From: a virus
Direction: 5' to 3' (one strand)
IMG/VR virus record: IMGVR_UViG_3300037882_000418
Span: 1-54,438 of that record
DNA length: 54,438 nt
Under the pieces are notes generated by a model that was not told where the DNA came from, did not search any database, and saw only the letters and a program-made list of their open reading frames with translations. The first letter of the stretch is position 1; every line of letters begins with the position of its first letter. Both the position numbers and the translations under genes were made by a program. Below, piece after piece: positions 34,576 through 45,900 of the stretch.

Positions 34576-35964
34576 TTACACAGTATCAATAGATGGATGA
34601 GAATTAGAGGTCAACCAAGAATTCATCATACCTTCAAAAGCTGTTACTAAAGCTGATTCTGTAGATGGAATACACACTATAGTAGCAAATGGGTTGATTG
34701 TACTATTTGTAATATCTATCTGTTGATTGTTAAAGTGATTAACAGTGTAAACGATGTATTGTAAACCGTTTACAATTGGAGAATCATATTCAGTAATAGG
34801 CAATTCACGCTGACGTAAATTATATTTACGCTGGCCATGCGTGTTACGATACCACAGATCCAAGTAAGCAGACTGACCGTGACCTTCGTGCAGTTCTTCG
34901 TACTCTTTACAGTTAACCGTAGTAAAGTCAAATCCTACTGGCAAACCTACACGAAGTCTAGTCCGTTTCCTATAGATCCTTTCTTCAAAAGCTGGAGTCT
35001 CATCAAGAGCTACCAACATAATCAAATCTGCAACACCACCTGCTGTAAGACCAGCAGTAGTAGTGTCAATAGTCAATATAGACCAAGTAAGAGCTGCAAT
35101 AGCAACTGGAGCACCAGCAAATTCACTTGCAGCTTTAACTGCAGCGTTTTTGATGGAATCTGCCATAGCCTGAGTAAGAGTGATAGAGCGAACACCTACG
35201 TTAGTGTTAACTACTGGCACAACTTGGTTAGCTGCTAATGGGCTACCACCACCTATGTTAGTACCTGCACCACCTGCAACATTAATTGCCAAAGCAACCA
35301 CTGGAGCATTAGCACCATACCTAGAGCGAGCACCTGCAATAATAGTGGAATTCCTATTGATATTCCAGCTAAGATTTTGAATCAGGTGATCTACTGGGTC
35401 TTGAGTAGCCAAAGTAGTGTAATTAGGTGTAACAAAAGATGGAGTCATGGCTGAAGAACCTACGTGACAACCATTGAATACAGTCTCACGCATACCTTCA
35501 AAAGTAAGTTTTAGAGAATACTCAGTATTGTCTAAAGCTGTAATAGTACGACCAGCAACAGTAGAACCTACAATCCAAGTGGAGTGTGTACCTACTTCTG
35601 CAAGCTGCTTAGTTACTAATACTGGGTTACGACCGTTGATCTGAGCAGAACGAATAAATGGTTCTGGAGATAGTGGGTAACGAACATTAGCGGCAGAAGG
35701 GTTAGCAGAGTGTGGTGTACCTTGTGCTAAATATACAAGAGGTGCTTCACCAAAAGCTGGGGTAGCATCAGTTGCTACGTTAAGACCTACTGTACCAAAA
35801 GAAGAATCGGAAAACATACCAACAGAACCATCTGGAAGAACTACTCCACCAGTAGATAAGTTATTGATAAAGTTACCAGCACCGGCTGCGTTATATAACG
35901 TAGTACCAGTCTTAGCAACTAAGAATGTTTCCATAGCATGTATATTGCTATTATTTTGTGACAT
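34576..35964 (-). CDS. Structural protein, probably auxiliary capsid or head protein, 462 aa
   Basis: Rich in Ala, Gly, Thr and Val (INVAGGAGTNIGGGSPLAAN, VGSTVAGRTITALDN). Codon use shows the same raised G+C as the major capsid gene, which suggests a very abundant virion protein. It is followed by its own strong GC hairpin. An auxiliary capsid or head-decoration role fits its abundance and place, but a tail role is possible. No UGA; Trp residues are TGG. Confidence 0.65.
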   Translation of the reverse strand: MSQNNSNIHAMETFLVAKTGTTLYNAAGAGNFINNLSTGGVVLPDGSVGMFSDSSFGTVGLNVATDATPAFGEAPLVYLAQGTPHSANPSAANVRYPLSPEPFIRSAQINGRNPVLVTKQLAEVGTHSTWIVGSTVAGRTITALDNTEYSLKLTFEGMRETVFNGCHVGSSAMTPSFVTPNYTTLATQDPVDHLIQNLSWNINRNSTIIAGARSRYGANAPVVALAINVAGGAGTNIGGGSPLAANQVVPVVNTNVGVRSITLTQAMADSIKNAAVKAASEFAGAPVAIAALTWSILTIDTTTAGLTAGGVADLIMLVALDETPAFEERIYRKRTRLRVGLPVGFDFTTVNCKEYEELHEGHGQSAYLDLWYRNTHGQRKYNLRQRELPITEYDSPIVNGLQYIVYTVNHFNNQQIDITNSTINPFATIVCIPSTESALVTAFEGMMNSWLTSNSHPSIDTV

Positions 35965-35987
35965 TTTTAAATAAAATTTTAATTATA

Positions 35988-36725
35988 TTAATCATTCGAG
36001 AAGACTTTTTGAGTCTTCATTTGCATATACTCTGGAGATTCAATTATACCTGCAGCAATTTGAACCGCTATGTCTACTAATTCTGTATGAATTAAGTCAG
36101 GTAATTCACAATTTTGTTGTGGATAAACAATTCCGTCTATATATGCATATCCTCCATAATTTATTCTAGAGGGTTTCTTTAAGTAATTTAACCTAACTGA
36201 TATAATTTGCATTGTATCTGGATAGATATAAATTGAACTTCTACTAAAATCATTGGTAGATATATTAGATGCTCTACCGAAATTAAATAGTATTTCTGAT
36301 TTATCGGATTTATTAAACGGATCCTTTAAAGGATCACTAAAATCATCGTGAGATATTAGTTTTAAATCAGCTAATTTAACACAATCGTTGACCAACACTT
36401 TTACTTGTCCAGAAGCAAATATCCAGTAAGGATATGCTAAAGTAGATAAGTTAATCTCATATATATTGTTATCTAATATAGTAGGAATTAATTCAGGTTG
36501 AATAGGATATTTAATTAATAAAGAAGATAAATCATCAATCCTTTTTTGAGTAGTTTCAAAAGCTGTACCTGTAGTATTTGTACCTTGGTAGTATCTTTTT
36601 ATGATTACGTTTTGAGCCTCATTTAAAAGCCAATCAACTTCAGCAACACTAAAATCTCTTTTAGTTTGCGTTGCTATCTTATCTAATTTTAAATCAAAAT
36701 CAAAGTGTTGTTCTAAAACAGTCAT
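35988..36725 (-). CDS. Probable ring/adaptor (head-tail connector) protein
   Basis: A 245-aa protein. It starts with a helical region (FSVAEVDWLLNEAQNVIIKR), has a central beta-rich part (SIYIYPDTMQIISVRLNYLK) and ends with LPDLIHTELVDIAVQIAAGI, an arrangement seen in the adaptor/ring proteins that stack under the portal in crAss-like and other podovirus tails. The final helix before QMKTQKVFSND is typical. No UGA. Assigned by architecture, not by a database match. Confidence 0.65.
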   Translation of the reverse strand: MTVLEQHFDFDLKLDKIATQTKRDFSVAEVDWLLNEAQNVIIKRYYQGTNTTGTAFETTQKRIDDLSSLLIKYPIQPELIPTILDNNIYEINLSTLAYPYWIFASGQVKVLVNDCVKLADLKLISHDDFSDPLKDPFNKSDKSEILFNFGRASNISTNDFSRSSIYIYPDTMQIISVRLNYLKKPSRINYGGYAYIDGIVYPQQNCELPDLIHTELVDIAVQIAAGIIESPEYMQMKTQKVFSND

Positions 36726-36727
36726 AA

Positions 36728-37690
36728 TTATTTTCTTAAATCTATTTCAGCTTTCAAATCGTCTATTAAAGCTGCTTTCTTAGGATTCATAAAGAAGTCA
36801 ATTGCTTCTGAGTAGTTTTCTCCAATAGTTATTACTCCTGTTGGTCGAGGCCAAGTGTAAGCTCCTTGTTTTTCAAATATAGCCCTAGTATCTATAGCTA
36901 ACTTTAATAAGAATCTTGCTTCTAAGTTTTCTCTACCTACTGGTGTTTTTAGCTGTACTGTAACTTCATTAAACTTATCTATGTTAGAACCCGGATCAAA
37001 TGTGCTATTATTAACAAATTCAAACAGTAGATTACCTACTTGTTCTTGAGTTAGGTTAGAAGTTGCTGAACATAATCCAAGAATTGCGGCAATCTTAAAT
37101 TTCATTGTAGGAGTCATATCCTCTCTATGAAGTTGCGCAATAGCTTTAGATTTCATTTCATTCTTAGAGAATTTAATCTCTTCAGATTCATTTTCTAGCG
37201 CAATATAGTGAGTAGCTTTAGGCCATTTATGCTCTCTTAATTCTTTTTCAGAATTAGCTATTCGTGAAGCTTCTAGAAATACGTAATAACCTAATTCGTC
37301 ATCCATATTATCTAGGTCTAAACAAGTAGAACCATCCTTAAGTACCCAAGTTTTTTCCATATAGTAAGACAAGTCAGATAACTTCATACCTTTTCTATAT
37401 GGTCTATTATGTAAATAACCTTTAGGTAAATTCCACTTTTGTTCCATTTTATCTTGCATAGTAAGTGGTTTACCATCTTTATCTACTTTTTGTGTTCCTG
37501 TTTTTTCATCTATCCAAGGTTTATATAACCCAGTGGCTAAACCACCTACCTTTGGATTTTCTAAGCACTGAAGTTTATCAGTAGCTTTACCTATTTTATT
37601 TTTCTTTAAATTGACATTAGAATCGCCATGTATCCACTTATCTAGACCTACAGCAGATGGACGATGGATTGAGTATATAAAAACTTTCAT
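36728..37690 (-). CDS. Head-module protein of unknown function, 320 aa
   Basis: Follows the capsid hairpin. The N-terminal MKVFIYSIHRPSAVGLDKWI is typical of a protein conserved after the capsid gene in crAss-like phages as I recall them; this needs a search. It is basic in the first half and helical later (QEQVGNLLFEFVNNSTFD). No UGA. Perhaps a head-completion or internal head protein. Confidence 0.65.
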   Translation of the reverse strand: MKVFIYSIHRPSAVGLDKWIHGDSNVNLKKNKIGKATDKLQCLENPKVGGLATGLYKPWIDEKTGTQKVDKDGKPLTMQDKMEQKWNLPKGYLHNRPYRKGMKLSDLSYYMEKTWVLKDGSTCLDLDNMDDELGYYVFLEASRIANSEKELREHKWPKATHYIALENESEEIKFSKNEMKSKAIAQLHREDMTPTMKFKIAAILGLCSATSNLTQEQVGNLLFEFVNNSTFDPGSNIDKFNEVTVQLKTPVGRENLEARFLLKLAIDTRAIFEKQGAYTWPRPTGVITIGENYSEAIDFFMNPKKAALIDDLKAEIDLRK

Positions 37691-37795
37691 AATCTATATT
37701 TATAGTATTTGTTTTACTTCTGTTAACCTATGGGTAACAAATTTTGTTGCTCGATTATTTTAATTATGTATGCGCCAGATAACCATCATATAAGG

Positions 37796-37822
37796 ATTAG
37801 GGATACAAATAGTATCCCTAAT
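37796..37822 (-). terminator. Hairpin after the major capsid gene
   Basis: A perfect 11-bp inverted repeat ATTAGGGATAC/GTATCCCTAAT with a five-base loop, just past the capsid stop on the minus strand. The gap to the next gene (37691-37856) is the longest in the head module and also holds a weaker hairpin around 37722-37738. A terminator or transcript-end stabiliser is likely. No long T-run follows. Confidence 0.65.
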
Positions 37823-37856
37823 TCACTTATATTGATTCTATTTCGCATTTAGATTA

Positions 37857-39329
37857 TTAATATTCGTAATCGTATATTAATTCTCCGCAAGATGTTGGGT
37901 CAATAACCACGATACCGTGAGTACCACCTGTAGCTACTTCGTAACCATCAATCAAACCACCAAATTGACCGCTAGTGATAGGGCCGTTAGGAGTATGAGT
38001 ACCAGCTACGTAACCATACTTGTAAGTATTAGCTACTTGTAACTGCATGATATTGTTGTTAGCACCACGAGTACCAAAATCTAAGAAAGTGATCCTTTGA
38101 GAATCAACTGGAAGATTTGGATATTGTGGGTGCATACGAGAGCAATACCTTGTATCATCATACATTTTATTGGTAATCATAGTTACTTCTAAGCCTTGTG
38201 GGCCTTGGTAGTGAGTAAATTGAGCACCATAGCTCAGGTGTCTTGGGCTATTTTTAATTTTTTCTGTAAAGTTAGTATCTACTGTTAGGTAACCAGAATA
38301 CTCATTAGCAAGCATATCGTGGAATGCGTATGCACCTACTGTACCAGAAATACCAATCATTTTACGATCTACTTCGTCGGTACGAGTAACAAGAATATCC
38401 ATAAGGTAATCCCTCATACGATTTACGGTAAGAGCACCATTATACGTTTCTGTCCAAGAATCTTTAAGTTGTTCACGTAAACCCGGGCCTGTTTTTTTCC
38501 AGTAGGAATCGGCTCCTGGTTTAGTTTGTTTTTTACCTAGTATAGACTGAACTTCCATACCACGAACTAGGTTCCAGTTCATCTGAGCTTCCATGTAAGG
38601 GAGGAACTTAGTGTACTGTTTTTTGTTGCCCATTTCGTCTTCTACACGGAAATCAAAAGCAAGTTTACCTTGATCCCTCCAAGCTTTGTCTGTAACAGTG
38701 TATTTTTCAGCAAATGCACCAATTTGAGATTCGAGTTCAAAAGAACCCGGGAACATTTGAGTACCATATTCTTTATTGAATTCAGACTGAACAGTTGTCC
38801 AAGCTTTGTTGAAATTCTTACCCGATTCTAACATAGAAGAAGGTACATATACAGAAGGATTATCTCCTTGAATTAACACTGTATAGATAGAGCCACCACC
38901 GTAAGGAGTTGGGCCGTCTACTAATTGGAGTGGGTATTCGTTGTCTTCACCCAATAATACGTCTGGACGCATGTGGAAATCGTTATCCACCCAGATACGG
39001 AAAGTTGTACCATTAAGACCTTTCAGTGTGTTAGATGGATCTGGATCACCCAAAGAGATAGTAGCTTTATAATCAGCACCTTCTAATTTCCACCTAAATA
39101 CTTCTGTGTCAATAGTCATTTTAGACCCGCCTACTTTTGCACCAGTTAAAGCCATAATAAGGTTATTAGACCAGAACCTAGATGTAGAAGAGAAAATACG
39201 AGTCATCGTGTTTTGTAGCATATGAGGCTTGCCAGTGTCGAAAGAAGCACCTAAGTATTGTGAATTAACAAAGTTGCCACCTCCACCTTGGAAATGCCTA
39301 ATAACTAACGAATTTCTTGATAATGCCAT
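37857..39329 (-). CDS. Major capsid protein
   Basis: A 490-aa protein with the appearance of the crAss-family capsid protein: MALSRNSLVIRHFQGGGGNF at the N-terminus, FSSTSRFWSNNLIMALTGAK, and a C-terminal GELIYDYEY. It follows portal and scaffold. Its codons are visibly richer in G and C than the surrounding genes, as expected for the most highly expressed virion gene. It has many Trp, all TGG, and no UGA. A strong hairpin lies about 35 bases after its stop. Confidence 0.92.
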   Translation of the reverse strand: MALSRNSLVIRHFQGGGGNFVNSQYLGASFDTGKPHMLQNTMTRIFSSTSRFWSNNLIMALTGAKVGGSKMTIDTEVFRWKLEGADYKATISLGDPDPSNTLKGLNGTTFRIWVDNDFHMRPDVLLGEDNEYPLQLVDGPTPYGGGSIYTVLIQGDNPSVYVPSSMLESGKNFNKAWTTVQSEFNKEYGTQMFPGSFELESQIGAFAEKYTVTDKAWRDQGKLAFDFRVEDEMGNKKQYTKFLPYMEAQMNWNLVRGMEVQSILGKKQTKPGADSYWKKTGPGLREQLKDSWTETYNGALTVNRMRDYLMDILVTRTDEVDRKMIGISGTVGAYAFHDMLANEYSGYLTVDTNFTEKIKNSPRHLSYGAQFTHYQGPQGLEVTMITNKMYDDTRYCSRMHPQYPNLPVDSQRITFLDFGTRGANNNIMQLQVANTYKYGYVAGTHTPNGPITSGQFGGLIDGYEVATGGTHGIVVIDPTSCGELIYDYEY

Positions 39330-39358
39330 TTTTTGTTAGTAGTATATATTATAATTAA

Positions 39359-40504
39359 TTAATCATTTAATAAGAATGCTTCTATATCAAAAGAGTCTTT
39401 AGTAGTCTTAGAAGCTGATCCTTTCAAGTTTGTTTTGGAATTAGCATCGAAAGCAGCCAATTTCTCTTTGAGACTTAAAGTTGCTTTGGAAGCTGCTTTT
39501 GAATTAACAGCTTTTAATGTAAATCCTTCTTTTGGATTATAGTTATCCAGAAAAAATTCTGCTAATTGCGCCAAATGAGCTGTATTGTTAATAGCAGAGT
39601 TTAGATACATATTTAATTGTGTGTCTTGTTTATCTCCTATTTTTAAAGTATTGAAAATAAAAGCTTTTACTTTTCCTCTTTTAGTAGTATCAGTAACATT
39701 TTCATCTATAACCGAAATTATAGAATCTCGTCTTTCTTTACTTCTCCTTTCATTTTCTTCAATCTCAGCATCTCTTTCAGCCAATAGTTTATCTCTGTTG
39801 GCGTTTTCTATTTTTTGTAGCTCCTCTAAAGTAGAAGCTGCTTCAGCTTCCAGTTCTCCAGAAGCTTGTAATCTATCTACAAACTTTGCTATTCTTTCAT
39901 CTGAATGAGGAGTAGTTTGTTTGTAGTATTGAGTAACAACGTATCGTTGATTTTCTGCTGAAGAAGTTATATCTATATCTTGTAAAGACACTGATTTAAA
40001 AGTATCTAAATAAGTTTTAATATCCCCTCCTTTTACAGCGTATGATAAACCTTGCTGCCACTCTTCTGGTAATCTTTCCCAAAATGCTGTGAATATCGCT
40101 TTTTGTTGATTTACCTTAGTCTGTTCTATGACTGCTTCTAAATCTTCTAAAGTATTAGAGAATTTAAAATCTTCATCTGGTTGTAATATACCCTCTTCTG
40201 ATAAAACATTGTATAGTGCAGAATAGTCTACTCCGCTTGAAGTATTATCTGCAGGATCATCATCATTCCCATTAGAAGAATTATTAGCATTAGATGTATC
40301 TAAGTCATCATCTCCATCAGAATCATCCCTTTTGTTCTGATCTTTATTATCAAGATTATCTAAGGCATCATCTGAGTTATTATCTTTGTTATCAGGATTA
40401 GTATTAGTAGGTACATTTGAATCTAAGGAGGTTTTACCCTCCCCAGACTCAAAGTCTATCAAATCCTCAAATCCTAAGTCGTCGTCGTAATTGTCAATTA
40501 ACAT
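39359..40504 (-). CDS. Probable scaffold or head-assembly protein
   Basis: A 381-aa protein between portal and major capsid genes. The first hundred residues are extremely acidic and Asn/Asp-rich (DNLDNKDQNKRDDSDGDDDL), followed by coiled-coil (EELQKIENANRDKLLAERDA) and a basic C-terminal part (KLAAFDANSKTNLKGSASKT). Position, charge pattern and helical content fit a scaffolding protein. No UGA codon. Alternative: another internal head protein. Confidence 0.75.
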   Translation of the reverse strand: MLIDNYDDDLGFEDLIDFESGEGKTSLDSNVPTNTNPDNKDNNSDDALDNLDNKDQNKRDDSDGDDDLDTSNANNSSNGNDDDPADNTSSGVDYSALYNVLSEEGILQPDEDFKFSNTLEDLEAVIEQTKVNQQKAIFTAFWERLPEEWQQGLSYAVKGGDIKTYLDTFKSVSLQDIDITSSAENQRYVVTQYYKQTTPHSDERIAKFVDRLQASGELEAEAASTLEELQKIENANRDKLLAERDAEIEENERRSKERRDSIISVIDENVTDTTKRGKVKAFIFNTLKIGDKQDTQLNMYLNSAINNTAHLAQLAEFFLDNYNPKEGFTLKAVNSKAASKATLSLKEKLAAFDANSKTNLKGSASKTTKDSFDIEAFLLND

Positions 40505-40557
40505 GTAAAATTATATATTTTGAAGTGTATTTAGTAATAAGATGCTACTACTGAAAA

Positions 40558-42981
40558 TTATTTTGGGGTTTTACTCACCTTTGATGCTTTAATCCGAGCT
40601 AATTTTTCTGCAGATTCTCGATCTTTTTTATTTTCTTCAGTTTCATGTTGCATCTGTTCTTTTTTGATAGTAATATCTGCTTTTAATTTTTCTAGTTCCA
40701 TGATGTCTGGAACTTCATTATCGTTTATATCTGTATCCTCTGCCCAAGATAAAGCTTTAATCATTTCTCTTTCTTTAGCAGCAGCATCTTTTTGAGCTTG
40801 TAATTCTTTTGCATGTTGAAACTCTTGAGCTTTCATTTGCTGGGCCATCATAGAAGCTTGTTTTTGAGATTCTTGTTGTGCTCTAATTTGTTCTAATTGC
40901 TCTTGTTGTGCTTTGGATTCGGATTTTAAAATATCTATTTCTAATTCCCTAGCTGAAGTGCCTTTTAGTATCTTGATAATATCTGTAAGTTTAGCTTTAT
41001 CATTCTGCAATAAAGGTTGAGCCAAGTTTTGTAGTTGTTCAAATAATCTAGTATCTTTTGTAGCATTAGATATGAATAATCCTAAGTCACAATTAACTAA
41101 TGAATCAGATGGTATCTCTAAAGTTTGTAAAGACAAATCATCTAGTACATATTGTTTAGTTATAGATTTATTTTGATACGCTACCTGCGCACACTGAATT
41201 AAAGAGTTTAATACATTCTCCCATAACAAATCATGGGGTTTCATATAGACAGCCTCTATAATATTAGAAGACATGGCTATGTCAGACTGTGCATTAGTTA
41301 CTGCTTGATTAGTAGGTGTTTGACCCTCAGCTCCTCTAGGAATACCAGCTACATCATTAATCTGTTCATCTAGTAAAGCTAACGATTGAAAATAAGCTAA
41401 TATCTGTTGAATATTAGATCTATCTACAGCTCCACTTACTTTACCACCTCGTTGATGAGCACCCGGTCTTTCTGCATTTTGTAAAGGATTATAAAAGTCA
41501 TAATCCATTTCTTCTAAATAGTATAAAGTCTTTTCAATTCCCATTATAGGGTCAATCATTGTAGTATCTAAAGGAAAGGTTTTTCCTTTATCTCTAGCAA
41601 TTAATCTTTTTAACTTATGACACACCATACTATAGATGTGTTGAAACGGTTTCATACGTTGCACTATAGATATAGCTGGAGCATTAGTATTAGAATATAC
41701 TAACCCGTGATAACCTAATTTTACTTTATATGGGTTATCTACTGACCTATATTGATACTTTTTAGGACCAATACAGCAATAAATATTCTCTCCTATTTTA
41801 ACACCTTCCCATACTTCAGGGATATACCCCCACTCTAACGAATAATTATCCCAAACATACTCTGTAATAGTCTCCCCATAATGACCTTTAGAAGTAATAA
41901 TCTCTGCATAAGGAGGTATTACCAAATCTTCAGACACCATCATAGTTTCCTCTCCATTTTCTTTTAAGAAACCTATTCTTTTTTGACTTACCCACTCTAC
42001 ATGAGTAACTTCTATATCATCCATTCTAAATGGGGAATAGGAACCAGCAGGAGCATTTAATCCGTATTCTTGTTCTAGTTCTGCTTTAAAGAATAAATCG
42101 GTAGGGTGGTCATCTCTAGTATTAGAACCAGAATACATTTGCTCTAATCTTTCTACATCAGACTTCGACAAGAATTTAGCAAACTTATCTAATACATCCC
42201 CTATAGTTAATTTAGTTTTATACCCAGCATACATACCGTCTTCTACATATTTAACATCTGCAGATTTATGATAAAATACACCTAAAGGATTTAATATAAC
42301 TGTAACAGGTTCATTATTTTCTATACCTACCCAGACATGCTCTTCTCCAGAGATTAGCCCGTGTTTAAATGAATCATTCTTCTTATCTATTAATCTTTCT
42401 TTCTTTAAAAGAAATTGCATTAATTGGTTAGCCAATCTCTCTTTAGCGTCCATGTAAGTATAGGTCATATACTCCTCTATAGCCTCTAAAGACTTAGAAG
42501 GCTGTTGTTGCTCTTGCCCCTGTTGTTGAGGTGGCTCTACTTGTGCATAATTTTGAGTTACATAATTCTCTACGAATTCAGAAAGTAATTTCTTTTTAAA
42601 TTCTAATTTAGATTTAATTCCATCAGAGTTTACTAAAACTACTTTATAGTTAAATGCTCTTTTATATTCTTGCCCAAGTAACCAGTTTATTTTATTAGGT
42701 ATTTTATTGTAAGCTTTTATTTCGTCTTTATATTGACCTACCTCTATACCTAAAGCATTACAGTCAGCTTCAAATTCTGTCTGATCTATAACATTATTAT
42801 ACAGTAAATAAGAATTCAACATTTGAGAATGCCTAGAATCTTTTACTTTAGATTCAGTATTAAACAATGTATATGAATCCCTAATTACATAGTCTATAGT
42901 TCTTTTTGCCCACTTAAAGTCGTCTTTGATTTTTTCTTTAAACGAAAGCCGCTGCTGTGGAAACACCAAATTTGTGTCCAT
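40558..42981 (-). CDS. Portal protein
   Basis: An 807-aa protein directly after TerL, the usual portal position, and of the size typical in crAss-like phages. The N-terminus has KIPNKINWLLGQEYKRAFNY; the middle has long mixed regions (EVTHVEWVSQKRIGFL, VWEGVKIGENIYCCIGPKKY). The last third is a long, Gln/Glu/Lys-rich coiled coil (about residues 690-800) as in portal barrels. No UGA codons; Trp is TGG. It forms the head vertex ring through which DNA passes. The call rests on position, size and architecture. Confidence 0.88.
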   Translation of the reverse strand: MDTNLVFPQQRLSFKEKIKDDFKWAKRTIDYVIRDSYTLFNTESKVKDSRHSQMLNSYLLYNNVIDQTEFEADCNALGIEVGQYKDEIKAYNKIPNKINWLLGQEYKRAFNYKVVLVNSDGIKSKLEFKKKLLSEFVENYVTQNYAQVEPPQQQGQEQQQPSKSLEAIEEYMTYTYMDAKERLANQLMQFLLKKERLIDKKNDSFKHGLISGEEHVWVGIENNEPVTVILNPLGVFYHKSADVKYVEDGMYAGYKTKLTIGDVLDKFAKFLSKSDVERLEQMYSGSNTRDDHPTDLFFKAELEQEYGLNAPAGSYSPFRMDDIEVTHVEWVSQKRIGFLKENGEETMMVSEDLVIPPYAEIITSKGHYGETITEYVWDNYSLEWGYIPEVWEGVKIGENIYCCIGPKKYQYRSVDNPYKVKLGYHGLVYSNTNAPAISIVQRMKPFQHIYSMVCHKLKRLIARDKGKTFPLDTTMIDPIMGIEKTLYYLEEMDYDFYNPLQNAERPGAHQRGGKVSGAVDRSNIQQILAYFQSLALLDEQINDVAGIPRGAEGQTPTNQAVTNAQSDIAMSSNIIEAVYMKPHDLLWENVLNSLIQCAQVAYQNKSITKQYVLDDLSLQTLEIPSDSLVNCDLGLFISNATKDTRLFEQLQNLAQPLLQNDKAKLTDIIKILKGTSARELEIDILKSESKAQQEQLEQIRAQQESQKQASMMAQQMKAQEFQHAKELQAQKDAAAKEREMIKALSWAEDTDINDNEVPDIMELEKLKADITIKKEQMQHETEENKKDRESAEKLARIKASKVSKTPK

Positions 42982-45900
42982 TATTATTAAATATTTTTTT
43001 ATTATTAGCTAAAAAAGATTCTATCTCTTTTTCAATTTTATCTGGTTCAGTAATTATCGAGACATATTGGTTGTGAGTTTCATTTAGACCTATAATACAC
43101 CCCATAAGACTCATTATAGCGTCAAAGTTACCGTCTAAGTTAAATGCTATAAGTTGTTTTATTGTGTATTTACACCTTAATTTATGAAGATTTCTTATTA
43201 CCCTATCCCCATCTAATCCTCTTTCTTCTAGTAACCAATCTCTTAAATAGTTTATACCTTCTAATTTCATACCTCTAGAAGACATGGGGTAACCATAAAC
43301 TAAACTTGGATTACTAGAAAAACTTGCTTTTTTAGTTAGAACAGTTTGAGGAGCATGAGCAAGTAAATCTAATCTTTTAATCTTTTCAAAATACTCTTTT
43401 GTATTTCCCCTTACATTTTCAAAGTATATTTTAGCACTACCATAAAATAAAGACAATTTAAATAGAGTTTCGTTTACTACATGTCGTCCTTGCCACGGTC
43501 TTGCAAAGTAAGTAGCTACAATCTCATCGTGTCCTATTTTAGTACCATATTTTTTAGTTTTTATGACGTGTATAGCACTTAACGAATCTCCAGAGGGATC
43601 ATCAATAGCTTGAGGGTCATGTCCTATTAAGTAAGCTCCTTCAGGAATACAGCCATCTACAAATTGAGGAAACTCATAAATAACGACTGCACCTTCTTTA
43701 GAAGACCCCTTCCAAGGAAAATCATTAATAGGCATTAATACCTTATCAACATCTATTTTATAATTAACTCCATTATATTCAGGAGATTTAGGGTCAAAAT
43801 ATAACTGTACAGGAATTTCTAAAGTATCCCAAGCTTTTTTATTTTCTAATTCTGCTAATACTTCTCTAAGTTCTATGATAGGCATTATTGCCCCATCTTT
43901 AGATAAAAATATTTCAGAAGGTTTTAGTGGTCTATAAACTATTTCCGCTTCTAATAGAGCTGAAGAACCTTTTGAATTCCTTAACTTAGCTCTATCTTGT
44001 TCAAGTTGTTTTATAGCAGGTTCTTTAATAGTATTACCATTCTCATCTTTAAACTTATTAAGACCTTTGTAAGCTGGGATAAAATAACCTATTCTGCCTC
44101 TAAATTCCCACTCATCATCAAATGATAGACAATCATAAGTTTCAGGCTCATAGAATATTTTCTGTACATCCACTGTACCTGAGTCCATGTCCCCACCAGT
44201 ATTATGTGTTATAAATCCATTTGCTAAATAAGTATGAGAATTATCTGTAGTTATATTATATACGTCTTGTTCTCCAATATCTGTAATTTTAGTTATGGAT
44301 ACTGATTTAGTATTATAGATATTAGAACATTCATAGTTTCCTATTTCACTAGGTACATAAGTAAGAGTTTTTCTATTCCAAAGTTTTTTAGGAGTAAATA
44401 ATTCTACTTTATCCAAAGCATCTTGCTTATGATTACATTTTAAAGCGAATGATTTTTTAAACTGAAATACATCCTCATATTTTGATATGTACAGTCTATA
44501 TATAGGTTCATTGGATTTATACCCATTTTTTCTAAATTCCTTCCTAATCGCACAATGTATCCCATATTTTAATAATAGGTACTTCATTTGATTAAGTAAA
44601 AATAAAGAAATAGAAGTTAATGTAACTTGTACATATTTATTTTTCTTTATACCTACATTTCCATCTGCATCAAAGTAACCACTAATAAATTGAGATAAAG
44701 TCTCTTTGTTAAACATATGTATGTTTCTAGGAAAACATTTATCTAATTTAGATTTACCTTCTAAATTTTCAGATTTAACTAGATTCACTATGTTCTTAAC
44801 ATAGTAAGATTTGAATCCGGTTTTTTCATTATATGTTTTTGTAGTTACTTGATAATTAGATTCAAAATAATCTTGTAATTCTTTTTCTAACACAGAGATT
44901 TCTATTCCGCCATGTTTATAAAAATATCCGTCCCCTACTGAGTAACCTAGTAAATAAGCATCTTTATTTTCTAAAGTTCCAAATATTGGAACTTCATTAG
45001 CTAATAGTAATCTATCAGTTAATTTTATATCTTTAGCTAATTTAAAAGTAGCAATAGATTTTTTTGATTCTCTAACTAAAATTGGATGATCTGTGGAACA
45101 TTCTATAAAATTATTATTGATACAATCAATTCTTACACATGGCTTTTTTTGTGGGGGATTTATATTTACTAAATCATTAGCTTCAATATGAGCACTATCA
45201 AATCCTAATATACCATCTACAAACTTAATATTTTCAATTGGAGTAATTTCTCCATATTTATTGTATACTTGAGTCCCTTTACATACGCAACCGATGAATA
45301 TAGTAGTACCAAATTTAACTTTATCTTCTGTTTGTACAGATACTAAAGCAGTATATGTCTCAATAAGATTAGGAAACATGCCTACTTCTTCTAATAAGAT
45401 TATACCTGCCCTAGAACCTTGAGCAGCAAATGGATTATCTCTAAATGTAATATTTTTGATTGTAGATTGAGAGCCTACGTATTTCCAGTTACCGCCTATT
45501 TTCTTTTTATACCTAGCAGTTATTTTAGAGCCAGATTGCCATCCACCAACATATCTCTGATAAAAAGGATGTGGGTAAGATACGCCTCCTATATCTACAG
45601 CACCCGGTAAATTCTCTATTGCTATTTTTGTCTTTACAAGTACATCATCAGAGTATTTAGCATCTGCTGCCCCTACAATTACTTCTGAAGAAGTTTTAGC
45701 TCCGGGGTCATAAGTAGTTTGCCCATTAAATAAATATTCATGTCCTACCACTCAAGAGTTCAAGTACGACTTTCCAAAATCCCTAGGCCCAAGCATACAT
45801 ATATTCTTAGATGGATTTTCATATAAAGGTCTGCCTTTATTAAACTCATGTATCTTTTCTAAATTTTCTCTAGGTGGAATATATTTCTTTAATAACCCAT

